Positions 14,654 to 25,887 of a stretch of DNA of 47,215 nucleotides are shown here, piece after piece. Source of the DNA: JAQVEM01 sp964556165 (GTDB lineage: Bacteria; Actinomycetota; Humimicrobiia; Humimicrobiales; Humimicrobiaceae); assembly GCA_964556165.1 (NCBI GenBank), contig CAZKVH010000012.1:1-47215 (forward strand), given 5' to 3'. Each line of letters opens with the position of its first letter. Positions within the stretch are counted from its first letter, which is position 1. The notes under the pieces are model-generated. The model made no database searches, was not told the DNA's origin, and worked only from the letters and a program-made list of their open reading frames with translations. The position numbers and the translations under genes were made by a program.

Positions 14654-16078
14654 CTATCTTACAACTCCTGGAGAAACGAGTTCACCATTGCTCAGGCTGT
14701 AGACTGATTTATAAAGAGGCGCAACAGCTAAAAATCCAAGCTCATTTAGATATTCTGCAAATTTATCAGAAACTTGATCCTCTCCATGGGTAACAAAAAC
14801 TTTATCCGGTTTTTCCTCAAAACTATTTATCCACCTTAAAAGCCCATCCCTATCTGCATGCGCAGATAATGATGTAAAATTATAAATATCAGCAAGCACT
14901 GATATTTCCTCTCCGTAAATTGTAACTTCTTTCGCACCATCAAGCAGTTCTCTTCCAAGCGTCCCATAAGCCTGGAAGCCAGAAAAGATTATGGAGCATT
15001 CCTCCTTCCAGAGATTGAATTTCAAATGATGCCTTATTCTCCCTCCGTCACACATACCGCTTGATGAAATAATTACCTTGGGAACCGGGTCATAGTTCAG
15101 CTCCTTTGATTCATCAGTTGAATCAGTAAAAGTTAAATCCGGGAAGTCGAGCGGGTTAAAACCCCCCTTAAGTATTTCTTTTGTCTGGCTATCTCCATAA
15201 ATCATCAAATCATCGTCATATAACTTCGTCACCTCTGACGCAAGGGGGCTATCTACATAAACAGGAAAATTGGATACTGAAACAAGTTTTCTTTCTTTAA
15301 TATCCCGGATTAAATATAAAAGTCCCTGGGTCCTCCCGAGAGCAAAAGATGGGATAATAACATTCCCGCCTCTCAGTAATGTCCTGTCTATAATCTTTGC
15401 CAGATCCAGCGCATAATCATCACTTTTTTCATGATTCCTGTCCCCATATGTGGATTCCATAACAACAAAGTCAGCTTCTTTTATATACTGGGGGTCTTTT
15501 ATTATCGGCTGCTCCAGATTACCTATATCTCCTGAAAAAACAATCTTTTTATTTATTCCGTTCTCACTTAAAAATATTTCAACCGATCCAGAGCCGAGTA
15601 TATGACCGGCATCGATAAAATTAAACTGGATACCGTCACTGATTTTATTCATATTATTGTAGCTGCAGGGTACCAGAAGCTCTACTGTATCTTCAACATC
15701 TGCAGTTGAATATAAAGGGGCGACTTTATCCTTTCCGGTTCTTTTATTTTTTTTGTTTTCCCACATAGCATCCATTTCCTGTATGCTCGCACTATCCTTG
15801 AGCATAACCGAAGCCAGGTCACAGGTAGCCTCTATCGCATATATTTTACCTCTGAATCCTTCCTTAACCAGCAACGGCAGCCTACCACTGTGGTCCATGT
15901 GGGTGTGTGTCAATATAACAAAATCTATATCAGATGCATTAAAAGGAAGCCTCTGGTTATCTTTCTCGTCCTGCCCCTGCTGCAAACCGCAATCCACAAG
16001 AAATTTCTTACCGTCTGCCTCCAGAGAATAACAACTGCCGGTTACTTCTCTGGCAGCTCCGTAAAATGTTAGATTCAT
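14654..16078 (-). CDS. Beta-CASP metallo-beta-lactamase-fold RNase
   Basis: This 474-aa enzyme is of the bacterial CPSF73-like RNA-processing type. The metal site is HTHMDHSG (His58, His60, Asp62, His63); VMESTYGDRNHE, SSSGMCDGGRIRHHL and VTHGE supply the remaining beta-lactamase and beta-CASP motifs. No KH or S1 domain is attached. I choose ATG 16078, where AAGGGAAG gives a ribosome binding site, over the ATG at 16129 whose extra residues do not belong to the fold. It is the last gene of the minus-strand series beginning at 25.9 kb; a direct link to acetate metabolism is not evident. Confidence 0.88.
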   Translation of the reverse strand: MNLTFYGAAREVTGSCYSLEADGKKFLVDCGLQQGQDEKDNQRLPFNASDIDFVILTHTHMDHSGRLPLLVKEGFRGKIYAIEATCDLASVMLKDSASIQEMDAMWENKKNKRTGKDKVAPLYSTADVEDTVELLVPCSYNNMNKISDGIQFNFIDAGHILGSGSVEIFLSENGINKKIVFSGDIGNLEQPIIKDPQYIKEADFVVMESTYGDRNHEKSDDYALDLAKIIDRTLLRGGNVIIPSFALGRTQGLLYLIRDIKERKLVSVSNFPVYVDSPLASEVTKLYDDDLMIYGDSQTKEILKGGFNPLDFPDLTFTDSTDESKELNYDPVPKVIISSSGMCDGGRIRHHLKFNLWKEECSIIFSGFQAYGTLGRELLDGAKEVTIYGEEISVLADIYNFTSLSAHADRDGLLRWINSFEEKPDKVFVTHGEDQVSDKFAEYLNELGFLAVAPLYKSVYSLSNGELVSPGVVR

Positions 16079-16153
16079 ATCATCTACTTCCCTTATAATT
16101 AAAAAACTTATGTTTTTTTTATGTAACAAGCCATTAGCTACTTTTATGGCTTA

Positions 16154-17428
16154 TCAAGCACTTCGTCTTGGCGATCTCAGGAAAAAGACCATAATAGCGC
16201 CCAGAGCCAGAAGCACAATCGCACCATAATAAGCAACAGCAAAAGTCTGATAAATATCATACATCTTGCCTGCTAAAAAAGAGAGCATAAATCCTCCAAC
16301 GCCCCATGAGGTAAATACCAGTCCATAGTTTATTCCAAAGTTCTTCAAACCATAATAATCTTTGGTAAGCGCGGGGAAAAGACTGAGATTTGCACCATAG
16401 TTCATCCCGACCAGTGCTGATAATATAGCCATCATCGGGACCGTTGCAAGGAATGTTCCTTCTTTTGTAATTGATATCAGAAAAATAGCTACAGCCTGTA
16501 TGACAAATATCAAAAAGAGTGTAATCTTCCGTCCTATCTTATCGCTCAGCACCCCTGCGATAATCCTGCCGGCACCATTACCGATTGCAAGAATCGCAAC
16601 AAGAATAAATCCCAGCTGGATATTCGCCTGGCGAACTGCGATGGTAGCAAGTTTTGATATAATCATAAGACCTGCTCCTGCTCCAAAAGCATACATGAAC
16701 CAGATAAGGTAGAACTGGGGAGACTTTAGCATTTCAACCGGCGTCCAGTTATTTTTATCATGAACCACAGCCTGCTTTTCAGTTTCAGCTTTAACAGGAA
16801 CATAGTCTTTTGGGGGTGGCTTTAAAACCGTTGCAAGGCCATTCCAGACCAGCATAACCAGCGGCTTGATTCCAGTTATCAGAGCAAAAAAACCTATACC
16901 TAAAATCAGCATCATCATCTGCATGCCATATCTATTTATCAGCCATTCCGAAAGAGGTGCAGCATAAACAGATGCAAGCCCGAAACCGGAAACAACAAGA
17001 CCTGTTATCAGGCCGGTTCTGGCAGCAGGAAACCATTTAACTGCCGGCGGAGTAGCTGCAGCATAACCAAAACCAATACCGGCGCCTGCCAGGACGCCAA
17101 ACCCTACAAGATAACCAACCGGTGAAGTCGTCTGACTTGATATGATAAATCCCAGACCAACTAAAAGCCCTCCGATTGCAGCAACTATGCTCGGGCCAAT
17201 CTTATCCTGCATGCGTCCCGCTACTACCATTACCAGTGAAAATACCAGGCATGCAAACATATACGGCATTGACTTGGCAGTTTCTGTCCAGCCCCATTCA
17301 GCAGGAACCGCCGCACTGATAACGCTCCAGGTATAAAGAATACCGAGGGCCAGATTGATTCCCATTCCTGCAAATGTTACCAGCCAGCCTTTGTTCTCAA
17401 CAGGTGAAATATTACTAGTATTATTCAT
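16154..17428 (-). CDS. OFA-type MFS transporter (oxalate/formate antiporter family)
   Basis: The 424-aa carrier has 12 predicted helices in two halves with a cytoplasmic linker near residue 210. GWLVTFAGMGINLALGILYTW at the first helix, AGRMQDKIGP between helices 2 and 3 and LSDKIGRK in the second half are typical of the OFA family, which moves small carboxylates. Position directly after acs suggests a monocarboxylate such as acetate as substrate, but this is inference. ATG 17428 follows AAAGGAG. A strong terminator separates it from acs, so it must rely on read-through or on a promoter I could not identify. Confidence 0.85.
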   Translation of the reverse strand: MNNTSNISPVENKGWLVTFAGMGINLALGILYTWSVISAAVPAEWGWTETAKSMPYMFACLVFSLVMVVAGRMQDKIGPSIVAAIGGLLVGLGFIISSQTTSPVGYLVGFGVLAGAGIGFGYAAATPPAVKWFPAARTGLITGLVVSGFGLASVYAAPLSEWLINRYGMQMMMLILGIGFFALITGIKPLVMLVWNGLATVLKPPPKDYVPVKAETEKQAVVHDKNNWTPVEMLKSPQFYLIWFMYAFGAGAGLMIISKLATIAVRQANIQLGFILVAILAIGNGAGRIIAGVLSDKIGRKITLFLIFVIQAVAIFLISITKEGTFLATVPMMAILSALVGMNYGANLSLFPALTKDYYGLKNFGINYGLVFTSWGVGGFMLSFLAGKMYDIYQTFAVAYYGAIVLLALGAIMVFFLRSPRRSA

Positions 17429-17450
17429 GAAAACTCCTTTTTATAATTAT

Positions 17451-17485
17451 AAAAAAATGGGTGTACCGTTTTTACGATACACCCA
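17451..17485 (-). terminator. Intrinsic terminator after acs
   Basis: A hairpin with a 12-pair stem (one C-A mismatch; GGGTGTA at 17459-17465 with TACACCC at 17478-17484) and TTTT loop. On the minus strand it is followed by seven T (A17451-A17457). It lies in the acs-MFS spacer, 22 bases past the acs stop. Confidence 0.9.
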
Positions 17486-17506
17486 GTTTATTTACATTAT
17501 GAGCTT

Positions 17507-19489
<1,983 letters not shown>

Positions 19490-19564
19490 AAAATCTTCCT
19501 TTCTCAAATATGTAATTTAAAAAAAATATAATTTATATATAAGTTTTTTTAGTTCTTTTTAAAA

Positions 19565-19604
19565 TAAATCTGGCTTTCTTTTATTGCATAGTCTACCAGA
19601 TTTA
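19565..19604. repeat. 9-bp inverted repeat between the CoA-ligase-GNAT gene and acs
   Basis: TAAATCTGG (19565-19573) and CCAGATTTA (19596-19604) are perfect complements with a 22-base loop, 75-115 bases upstream of the acs start. It may be an operator for acs or a weak terminator of the gene before it; the 181-base spacer also holds the palindrome AAAAAAGCTTTTTT (19620-19633). Confidence 0.4.
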
Positions 19605-19670
19605 ACTTAAAACTCAACAAAAAAAGCTTTTTTAACTAACTTAAATAAAACCAAAAGATAGCAAAAAATA

Positions 19671-22346
19671 TTATTTCAGTTTAAGCTCGCAATAATTTTC
19701 TCCGTCTCTTTCAGTAACTTGAAAACCCCTCTTTCTGAGCATATGCAACATTACTACATTCTCATCCAGAACACTTGCATATACCTTTTTTATTTTCCTT
19801 TCTCTTGCTATTTCTAGAATATAATCAGTGAATTTATTACCAAGTCCCTTAAACTGCCAGGGGTCGGCAACAACGATAGCAAATTCAGCAGTCTCGTTAT
19901 AAGGATCTGCTATCAACCTTACAACGCCTGCCATTTTTTTCTCACCCTGCTCTTCAACCTCCCCGATTATGGCTATTTCCCTGTAATAATCAATCTGAGT
20001 ATACCTTATCAGCAGTTCATGAGTTATATCCTTGATAAGCTGGAAAAACCTAAATCGCTGGGTTTGCTCCGAGAAATTTCTAAACATCTCTTCTTCCATT
20101 GGCTCATCCTCAGGCCTTACCGGTCTCAACACAGCTTCTCGCCCATCACTCATGGTAAATTTAGTTACATATTCACTCGGATAAGGAGATATAACCATGT
20201 GAGAATAGGGCTCTACTCTTTTCCCGGCTATATTTTCATCCAGCACTACCTTTGCATCGAGAGCTGTTCCACCTACAGCGTCCACACCAAAAGGATTTAT
20301 TTCAATGCTTTTTATTTCAGGAAAATCAGATAGAAGGTAAGCGAACTTATAAAGCAGAAATTGTATCGTTTCTATATTTACACCTTCCATGCCTCTATAT
20401 CCCTTTAGAAGCTTATAAATTTTTGTCTCTTCAATCAACCTCATGGCAAGAGCCATATTCAAAGGCGGTAGGCCTATGTTTACATCATTGAAAACCTCAA
20501 CAGCAACCCCACCCATTCCGAAACATATAGAAGGGCCAAATAATGAATCTTTCTCGGAACCGATAATTAATTCATATCTTTTGGAAATCATCTGTTCGAC
20601 CAGGATACCTTCTATTTTTGCTTCCGGAGCTAATCTCTTTACACTTTCCGTTATTTCTCTGAAAGCTGCCTTTGCTTCGGCAGACGAAGCAACATTTATT
20701 TTGACCCCACCTACATCTGTCTTGTGCAGTATATCAGGAGACAATATTTTCATTGCAACAGGATAGCCTATCTTGCTCTCAATTTTTGCTATTTCACGTT
20801 CTGAATATATGGCAATGTTTTTTATTACAGGAATATGATAAAACTCCAGAAGTTTCTTTCCTTCATATTCCGTAAGAGTGTACCTTTTTTCTTTTAGAGC
20901 ATCCTTTATTAATCTTTTTGCTTTTGCCTTCTCGGGGCTAAAAGCATCAGGTATAGTTTCCGGAGTTTCATAAAGCAATTCCAGGTTTCTTGAATAGTTA
21001 TACATATTCATAAATGTTTTTACAGCATCTTCAGGAACCCTGAAGCAGGGTATGCTTCCTTTTTTCAATATTTCACATGCGCATCTCACATCTTCCTCTC
21101 CCATCCATGATGCAAGAATAGTTTTTTTGCCTCTATTTGGAAGTTCCACCACTTTTTGAGCAATGCCTACAAGGTCTGTCATTGACTGTGGGGTAAGAAC
21201 AAGAAGTATCCCGTCAACATTGTTATCCTCAAGACACAGGTTTACTGCTGTTTTATACAACTCAGGTTTTGCATCTCCAAGAACATCTATGGGATTCCCG
21301 TGACTCCAGGCGCCGGGCAGCGCTTCATTAAGCTTCGCCATAGTTTTTTCTGAAAGCTTTGCTAGCTTGCCTCCACCTTCAATTAATGAATCAGTAACAA
21401 TAACCCCCGGACCTCCTGCATTTGTTACTACGGCAAGTCTTTTTCCTGCCGGCCTCCTTTGCATGGATAGTGCCTGAGCAGCATCAAAAAGCTCTCCTAT
21501 GGTGTCGACTCTTATGATTCCTGCTCTTTTAAAAGCAGCATTGAATATAGCGTCATTACCAGTTAAGCTCCCTGTGTGTGACATTGCCGCTTTCGCTCCT
21601 TCTTTGCTCTTACCCACTTTAAGAAGAATAATAGGTTTGCTTCTTGAAAACGCTCTTGCTGCTGACAGAAATCTTCTCGCATCTGTAATAGACTCCATAT
21701 AAATTATTATGCTGCTTGTTTCGGGGTCCTGTCCAAAGTAATCAATAAGGTCATGAAAACCTATATCTATCATTGTACCAATTGATACAAAATGACTGAA
21801 GCCGACATTGTTTTTTACGGACCAGTCAAGAATCGAAGTACATAGTGCGCCACTCTGTGAAATAAAAGCTATCTTTCCGGGCAAAGCCATTTTATTGGCA
21901 AAACTCGCATTTAAATATCTTGATGGCTTTATAAAACCGAGACAATTAGGTCCTATTATTGCCATATCATATTTCTTCTGATGCTCGAGAATCCTATTTA
22001 CTAACTCTTTCCCTTCCTCTCCTATTTCACTAAACCCTGCAGAAATAATAACAATTCCATTAACTCCGGCTTCCCCGCATTCTTTTACTATATCCGGAAC
22101 TGTGGCTGCAGGGGTAGCTATAATTGCCAGGTCTATTTTATCAGGAACTTTTGACACCGAGGGGTATGTTCTTACACCCTGCACACTCTCTCTTTTATTG
22201 TTTACAGGGTATACTACGCCATCATAACCAGAACCTATAAGATTATTAAGTATATCATATCCCACACTTCCCTTTGTTCCACTTGCACCTATTACCGCTA
22301 TAACATGCGGATTAAAAAGTTTTTTGAGTTTATCGAACGTAGCCAT
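19671..22346 (-). CDS. ADP-forming acyl-CoA synthetase fused to GNAT acetyltransferase (Pat/PatZ architecture)
   Basis: The 891-aa protein has a CoA-binding Rossmann domain (VIAVIGASGTKGSVGYDILN), succinyl-CoA-ligase-like domains, an ATP-grasp domain (about residues 480-700) and a GNAT domain (about 735-891) with the acetyl-CoA loop DPWQFKGLGNKF. This is the layout of PatZ/Pka, which acetylates Acs. It keeps AMSHTGSLTG, matching the phosphohistidine region of working ADP-forming synthetases, whereas from memory the enteric Pat proteins have a dead ligase half. It may therefore both make acetyl-CoA (or ATP) and acetylate proteins. ATG 22346 follows GAGGTG. It lies 18 bases after the deacetylase gene and just upstream of acs. 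Confidence 0.9.
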   Translation of the reverse strand: MATFDKLKKLFNPHVIAVIGASGTKGSVGYDILNNLIGSGYDGVVYPVNNKRESVQGVRTYPSVSKVPDKIDLAIIATPAATVPDIVKECGEAGVNGIVIISAGFSEIGEEGKELVNRILEHQKKYDMAIIGPNCLGFIKPSRYLNASFANKMALPGKIAFISQSGALCTSILDWSVKNNVGFSHFVSIGTMIDIGFHDLIDYFGQDPETSSIIIYMESITDARRFLSAARAFSRSKPIILLKVGKSKEGAKAAMSHTGSLTGNDAIFNAAFKRAGIIRVDTIGELFDAAQALSMQRRPAGKRLAVVTNAGGPGVIVTDSLIEGGGKLAKLSEKTMAKLNEALPGAWSHGNPIDVLGDAKPELYKTAVNLCLEDNNVDGILLVLTPQSMTDLVGIAQKVVELPNRGKKTILASWMGEEDVRCACEILKKGSIPCFRVPEDAVKTFMNMYNYSRNLELLYETPETIPDAFSPEKAKAKRLIKDALKEKRYTLTEYEGKKLLEFYHIPVIKNIAIYSEREIAKIESKIGYPVAMKILSPDILHKTDVGGVKINVASSAEAKAAFREITESVKRLAPEAKIEGILVEQMISKRYELIIGSEKDSLFGPSICFGMGGVAVEVFNDVNIGLPPLNMALAMRLIEETKIYKLLKGYRGMEGVNIETIQFLLYKFAYLLSDFPEIKSIEINPFGVDAVGGTALDAKVVLDENIAGKRVEPYSHMVISPYPSEYVTKFTMSDGREAVLRPVRPEDEPMEEEMFRNFSEQTQRFRFFQLIKDITHELLIRYTQIDYYREIAIIGEVEEQGEKKMAGVVRLIADPYNETAEFAIVVADPWQFKGLGNKFTDYILEIARERKIKKVYASVLDENVVMLHMLRKRGFQVTERDGENYCELKLK

Positions 22347-22364
22347 ATTTCACCTCTTCGTAAC

Positions 22365-23321
22365 CTATATCTTCCAGAATCTCCTCAGATTTTTCTCTAA
22401 TTCAATTCTTCTTGCCTCATATTCATTAATTGCTATTATCCTTGAATCAGTCGTTCTCTCTTCATATGGTATTGCTTCGCCATTTACACCTGCTATAAAG
22501 TTATTAATACACTTGTGGAGCACTTCAACATTATAACCGCCCTCCAGTGTTGCAAATATATTATTGAAGTTATCCCTTAATATCTTCCCCAGCCTATAAT
22601 ATGAAACAAGGCTAAACCTCAAATCAAGAAGGAGATCATACTGATATCCATCAAACCCTGCGGAGCAAGCAACCACATCCGGTTTAAACTGAAGAGCAAC
22701 GGGAATAAAGGTTTCTATTGCATCAATGAATATTTCATCACCGCTGCCTGGAGGTAAAGGTACACAAATCGTATAACCTTCACCCTTCCCCTCACCTATC
22801 TCATTTACATTGCCTCCTCCTGGAAAAGCCGGGAACTGGTGAAGAGACCAGTACATTACTTTATCTGTCTCGTAAAAAAATCTTACCGTTCCATCCCCCA
22901 GATGAGAATCAAAATCCAGTATTAGAACTCTTTTCCCTTCATTTACCAGTTTCTGAACAGCTATTGCGATATTATTGAATATGCAGAAACCACTTGATTT
23001 ATTTGGATGCGCATGGTGCCCGGGAGGTCTTACCAGTGCGAAATCACCTGATTCAGACGCCATAATGGTTGCACCTACAGCATATAGGGCAGCTTCATAA
23101 CTTTTCTCTGAGGTAAAAGTTTCTCTGTCCAGAGGTTTTGATTTGGAACAATATTCCTTAACATGCTCAACATATTTTTGCGTATGAAATAGATTAAGAT
23201 ACTTTTCTCCATTGAGTACATCTGTTTCAGGAAGCTTTCCCAGAGATTCGATTCTTTTTCTGTTCTCAGGATGCATTCCTGTATCATGTTCAAGAAATAT
23301 TTTATTGTAGATTATTTTCAT
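22365..23321 (-). CDS. Histone-deacetylase-family amidohydrolase (AcuC-like)
   Basis: These arginase-fold zinc enzymes remove acetyl groups from lysines or polyamines. The 318-aa protein has RPPGHHAH (His102/His103), DFDSHLGDGT with zinc ligands Asp138 and His140, SAGFDGYQYD (Asp224, third ligand) and LEGGYN (Tyr263, transition-state tyrosine). The usual second His of the DxHHG motif is Leu141 here; that residue is not a zinc ligand. The gene is 18 bases upstream of the CoA-ligase-GNAT fusion, mirroring Bacillus acuABC, where AcuC acts on Acs. The substrate is probably acetylated Acs, though acetylpolyamine cannot be excluded. Confidence 0.88.
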   Translation of the reverse strand: MKIIYNKIFLEHDTGMHPENRKRIESLGKLPETDVLNGEKYLNLFHTQKYVEHVKEYCSKSKPLDRETFTSEKSYEAALYAVGATIMASESGDFALVRPPGHHAHPNKSSGFCIFNNIAIAVQKLVNEGKRVLILDFDSHLGDGTVRFFYETDKVMYWSLHQFPAFPGGGNVNEIGEGKGEGYTICVPLPPGSGDEIFIDAIETFIPVALQFKPDVVACSAGFDGYQYDLLLDLRFSLVSYYRLGKILRDNFNNIFATLEGGYNVEVLHKCINNFIAGVNGEAIPYEERTTDSRIIAINEYEARRIELEKNLRRFWKI

Positions 23322-23573
23322 CTCTTAAAAAATAACATTCAAATGTCTTAAAAAAATAGCACCATTTTTAGAACCGTAGCAATTTTACCAGTATCTCTTC
23401 AAGAGGGCAAGGAAACTCTTTACCATTATATATGTCTGCCGCATTTTATATCTTAAAAGGGAAACACGACATCCGCCAGTATTTACAGGGCAGTAATATA
23501 TATTACTTTCAAAATAATGGCAAGTAGTGATTATAAAAAATTTTACTTCTAAAAAATGAGATAATGGAACTGT

Positions 23574-24311
23574 TCAAGGAAGTGATTGTATCTCATCATA
23601 TAATTTTTTCATAATCTCTGTAGCCTTCCCCTGCAGAAAAATGTCGGTAATAGTATTCGTGTATGCAGAAGGCAGAACATTAACTTCTATAATCTTTTTA
23701 TGATTCTTTTTCGCTTCATAGGGAATCAAACTTGCCGGCATAATTTCACCTGTCGTACCTATGAGTATAAATACATCAGATTCAATAGCTTCAGCAAAGG
23801 AATTGCTTCCAGCCGGTTCAGGTATACCTTCTCCAAAAAAAACAATATTTGGTTTTAACACCGCTCCACAGTGCTCACATTTCGGAGGGAGGATGCTTAA
23901 ATCAATACTATCAGCCGGGTAAACTCTTGAGCATTTATTGCATACAAGCTCCCTGGAATTACCATGAAATTCATAGACCTCCCTGCTGCCAGCTTTCTGG
24001 TGCAGGTTATCTATATTCTGGGTGATAACAGAATGCAGCCAGCCCTTCTGTTCCATTTTAGCCAGAACTATATGAGCAGCATTTGGTTCAGCTCTGTCAA
24101 AGAAATCATAAAATATCTCTTTAATTAACTTCCATGAACTCACGGGATTGGCGTAAAAATTGTTAATATCTAAAAGTTCGGGTGAATATTTGTTCCAGAG
24201 TCCATTTTCCCCCCGAAATGGGGGTATCCCGCTTTCAACAGATATTCCTGCTCCTGTGAATGCAGTAACCCTTCTCGCATTTTTTATTAATTTCGCAGCT
24301 TCTTTAAACAA
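23574..24311 (-). CDS. cobB: NAD+-dependent protein deacylase, sirtuin (Sir2/CobB family)
   Basis: The 245-aa protein has GAGISVESGIPPFRG, TQNIDNLHQKAG (Gln98, Asn99, Asp101), catalytic His116 in EFHGN, a four-cysteine zinc site (Cys124, Cys127, Cys145, Cys148) and LKPNIVFFGEG: a complete catalytic sirtuin. The Y-x-x-R pair of desuccinylase-type sirtuins is not apparent at the expected place, favouring plain deacetylation. The start is TTG 24311, which gives the family's normal N-terminus; AGGGG lies about ten bases upstream. It is followed by a 252-base AT-rich spacer before the deacetylase gene. It probably reactivates acetylated Acs. Confidence 0.92.
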   Translation of the reverse strand: MFKEAAKLIKNARRVTAFTGAGISVESGIPPFRGENGLWNKYSPELLDINNFYANPVSSWKLIKEIFYDFFDRAEPNAAHIVLAKMEQKGWLHSVITQNIDNLHQKAGSREVYEFHGNSRELVCNKCSRVYPADSIDLSILPPKCEHCGAVLKPNIVFFGEGIPEPAGSNSFAEAIESDVFILIGTTGEIMPASLIPYEAKKNHKKIIEVNVLPSAYTNTITDIFLQGKATEIMKKLYDEIQSLP

Positions 24312-24351
24312 TTAATTAAGTCCCCTACCTTTAATTTCTCCTATCAGGCTT

Positions 24352-25539
24352 TTACATTAAAAGGCCATTTGCATAAATTTGAAGAAGTTCCCGATACCCG
24401 GAGCGGCTTTCTGTTATCGTAATTTTCCCTGAAGAAACCTTTATAAATTCCTTAAAAATTAATTCCCCAACTTCCTTTACAGAAGCACTGCCTTTTATTA
24501 TATCGCCGGCATATATATCAAAGTATTCTCTTTCTTCTATATCTTCAGGATTTCCCATAATCTTTATAACAGGAAAAGCAGGTATACCCGGGGGATACGA
24601 AGGCAGACCCCTGAAACGTGCGGGTAGCCCTCCGCCAAAGCTAAATACCTGTATCTGGGCCCCTGCAGCAAACATACCAAGAAAAAGCTGCGAGGCCTGG
24701 GTTGTACCATCCATAAAATAAAGACCTGAAGATGAAGGCTTTTCTCCATATTCCAGTACATCTACCAGCGGTGTGCTGCCGCCTTTGATAATAGCTCCGA
24801 GAGACTTTTCCTCAATTGTGGTCAATCCACCTGCTATATTCCCCTTTGTTGGCTCGGAACCCAGTATATCGACACCGTAGTCAGCTATCTCTTTTTTCAT
24901 ACGGTTAACACAGCTTATCAATTTCTTACCTACTTCTCTACTGGAAGCTCTTCTTGCAAGTACATGCTCGGCTCCAATCAACTCCGCTGTTTCTGAAAAG
25001 ATTACCTTGCCTCCATTTTCTATAAGCAAATCAGACGCCACACCGGTGGCAGGATTGCTCGCTATAGCAGATACTGTACCGGAACCCCCGCATTTTATTC
25101 CTATTGTCAAATCAGCTATATCGCACTTTTTTCTTTCATCCTCCGAAGCTTTTATAATAAGTTCTCGCAGGATACTTACCCCTTTTTCCAGCGCAGAATT
25201 ATAGTTTTTTTCTTTTTCGATTGTAACTGCTTCAACCCTCTTATACGGCAGTATTTCCTCTGCAAGTTCCTCCGCTGAAATACTCTCGCAGCCGATGCCA
25301 ACAAGCAATACAGAATTTATATTGGGATTGGTCCCAATGCCTGCAAGAGTTCTTCTTGCTCTCTCAAGGTCAGGCCCGAGCCGGATGCACGCATGGTTAT
25401 GCAAAAGTGGTATGGCTCCGGTAACCTTTGATGCAATCTCTGATGCGAGTTCATTAATACAACCTATGGTTGGAAGGACCGCAACATGGTTCCTTATACC
25501 TGCTCTGCTGTTTTTCCTTGGATACCCGTAAAAATGCAT
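24352..25539 (-). CDS. UxaA/SuyB-type lyase, large subunit
   Basis: The 395-aa protein is the catalytic C-terminal half of the altronate/galactarate dehydratase family: YPRKNSRAGIRNHVAVLPTI at the start, conserved cysteines in IGCINE, VGIGCES and GIKCGGSGTVSAIASNPATG, and GSEPTKGNIAGGLTTIEEK. These enzymes dehydrate sugar acids or, in the SuyAB form, remove sulfite from sulfolactate using an Fe-dependent site. ATG 25539 follows AAAGGAGGAG. It lies 11 bases after the small subunit gene. Separate subunits of 96 and 395 aa match SuyAB size better than classical fused UxaA; the substrate is open. Confidence 0.85.
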   Translation of the reverse strand: MHFYGYPRKNSRAGIRNHVAVLPTIGCINELASEIASKVTGAIPLLHNHACIRLGPDLERARRTLAGIGTNPNINSVLLVGIGCESISAEELAEEILPYKRVEAVTIEKEKNYNSALEKGVSILRELIIKASEDERKKCDIADLTIGIKCGGSGTVSAIASNPATGVASDLLIENGGKVIFSETAELIGAEHVLARRASSREVGKKLISCVNRMKKEIADYGVDILGSEPTKGNIAGGLTTIEEKSLGAIIKGGSTPLVDVLEYGEKPSSSGLYFMDGTTQASQLFLGMFAAGAQIQVFSFGGGLPARFRGLPSYPPGIPAFPVIKIMGNPEDIEEREYFDIYAGDIIKGSASVKEVGELIFKEFIKVSSGKITITESRSGYRELLQIYANGLLM

Positions 25540-25550
25540 TCTCTCCTCCT

Positions 25551-25841
25551 TTAACTACCGCTACATTTCAGGTTGCTTTTAACATTATGAATATGAACAT
25601 GTTCCCCCTGACCAATCCGGCCTGTTGCAGTTCCTATTATCTCACCATACTTTATTACCATCTCTCCATCATTAATCGAGTCTGCCGCTATTTTATGGCC
25701 GGTTTCAATTTCTTTTGTGGCTTCGATATTTTTTATTACATTATTCCCGGTAGAAATAATATCTACCACCTCTCCTTTTTTTACACTTTCAAGAACAGTT
25801 GCAACATTATCTCGCTCATTCATTAAAATTGCTTTTTTCAT
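25551..25841 (-). CDS. UxaA/SuyA-type lyase, small SAF-domain subunit
   Basis: The 96-aa protein is a stand-alone SAF domain: MKKAILMNERDNVATVLESV, KGEVVDII, the conserved TGHKIAADSI and YGEIIGTATG, ending with GEHVHIHNVKSN, the signature tail of the UxaA N-terminal part. I start at ATG 25841, about ten bases after GGTGAGG; the in-frame ATG at 25862 has no ribosome binding site. It pairs with the large subunit directly downstream. Upstream is a small ORF with its own promoter, which could also drive this operon. Confidence 0.85.
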   Translation of the reverse strand: MKKAILMNERDNVATVLESVKKGEVVDIISTGNNVIKNIEATKEIETGHKIAADSINDGEMVIKYGEIIGTATGRIGQGEHVHIHNVKSNLKCSGS

Positions 25842-25887
25842 TATTTCCAGCCTCACCTTCATAAAAAATTAAGGCAAAAATATTATT

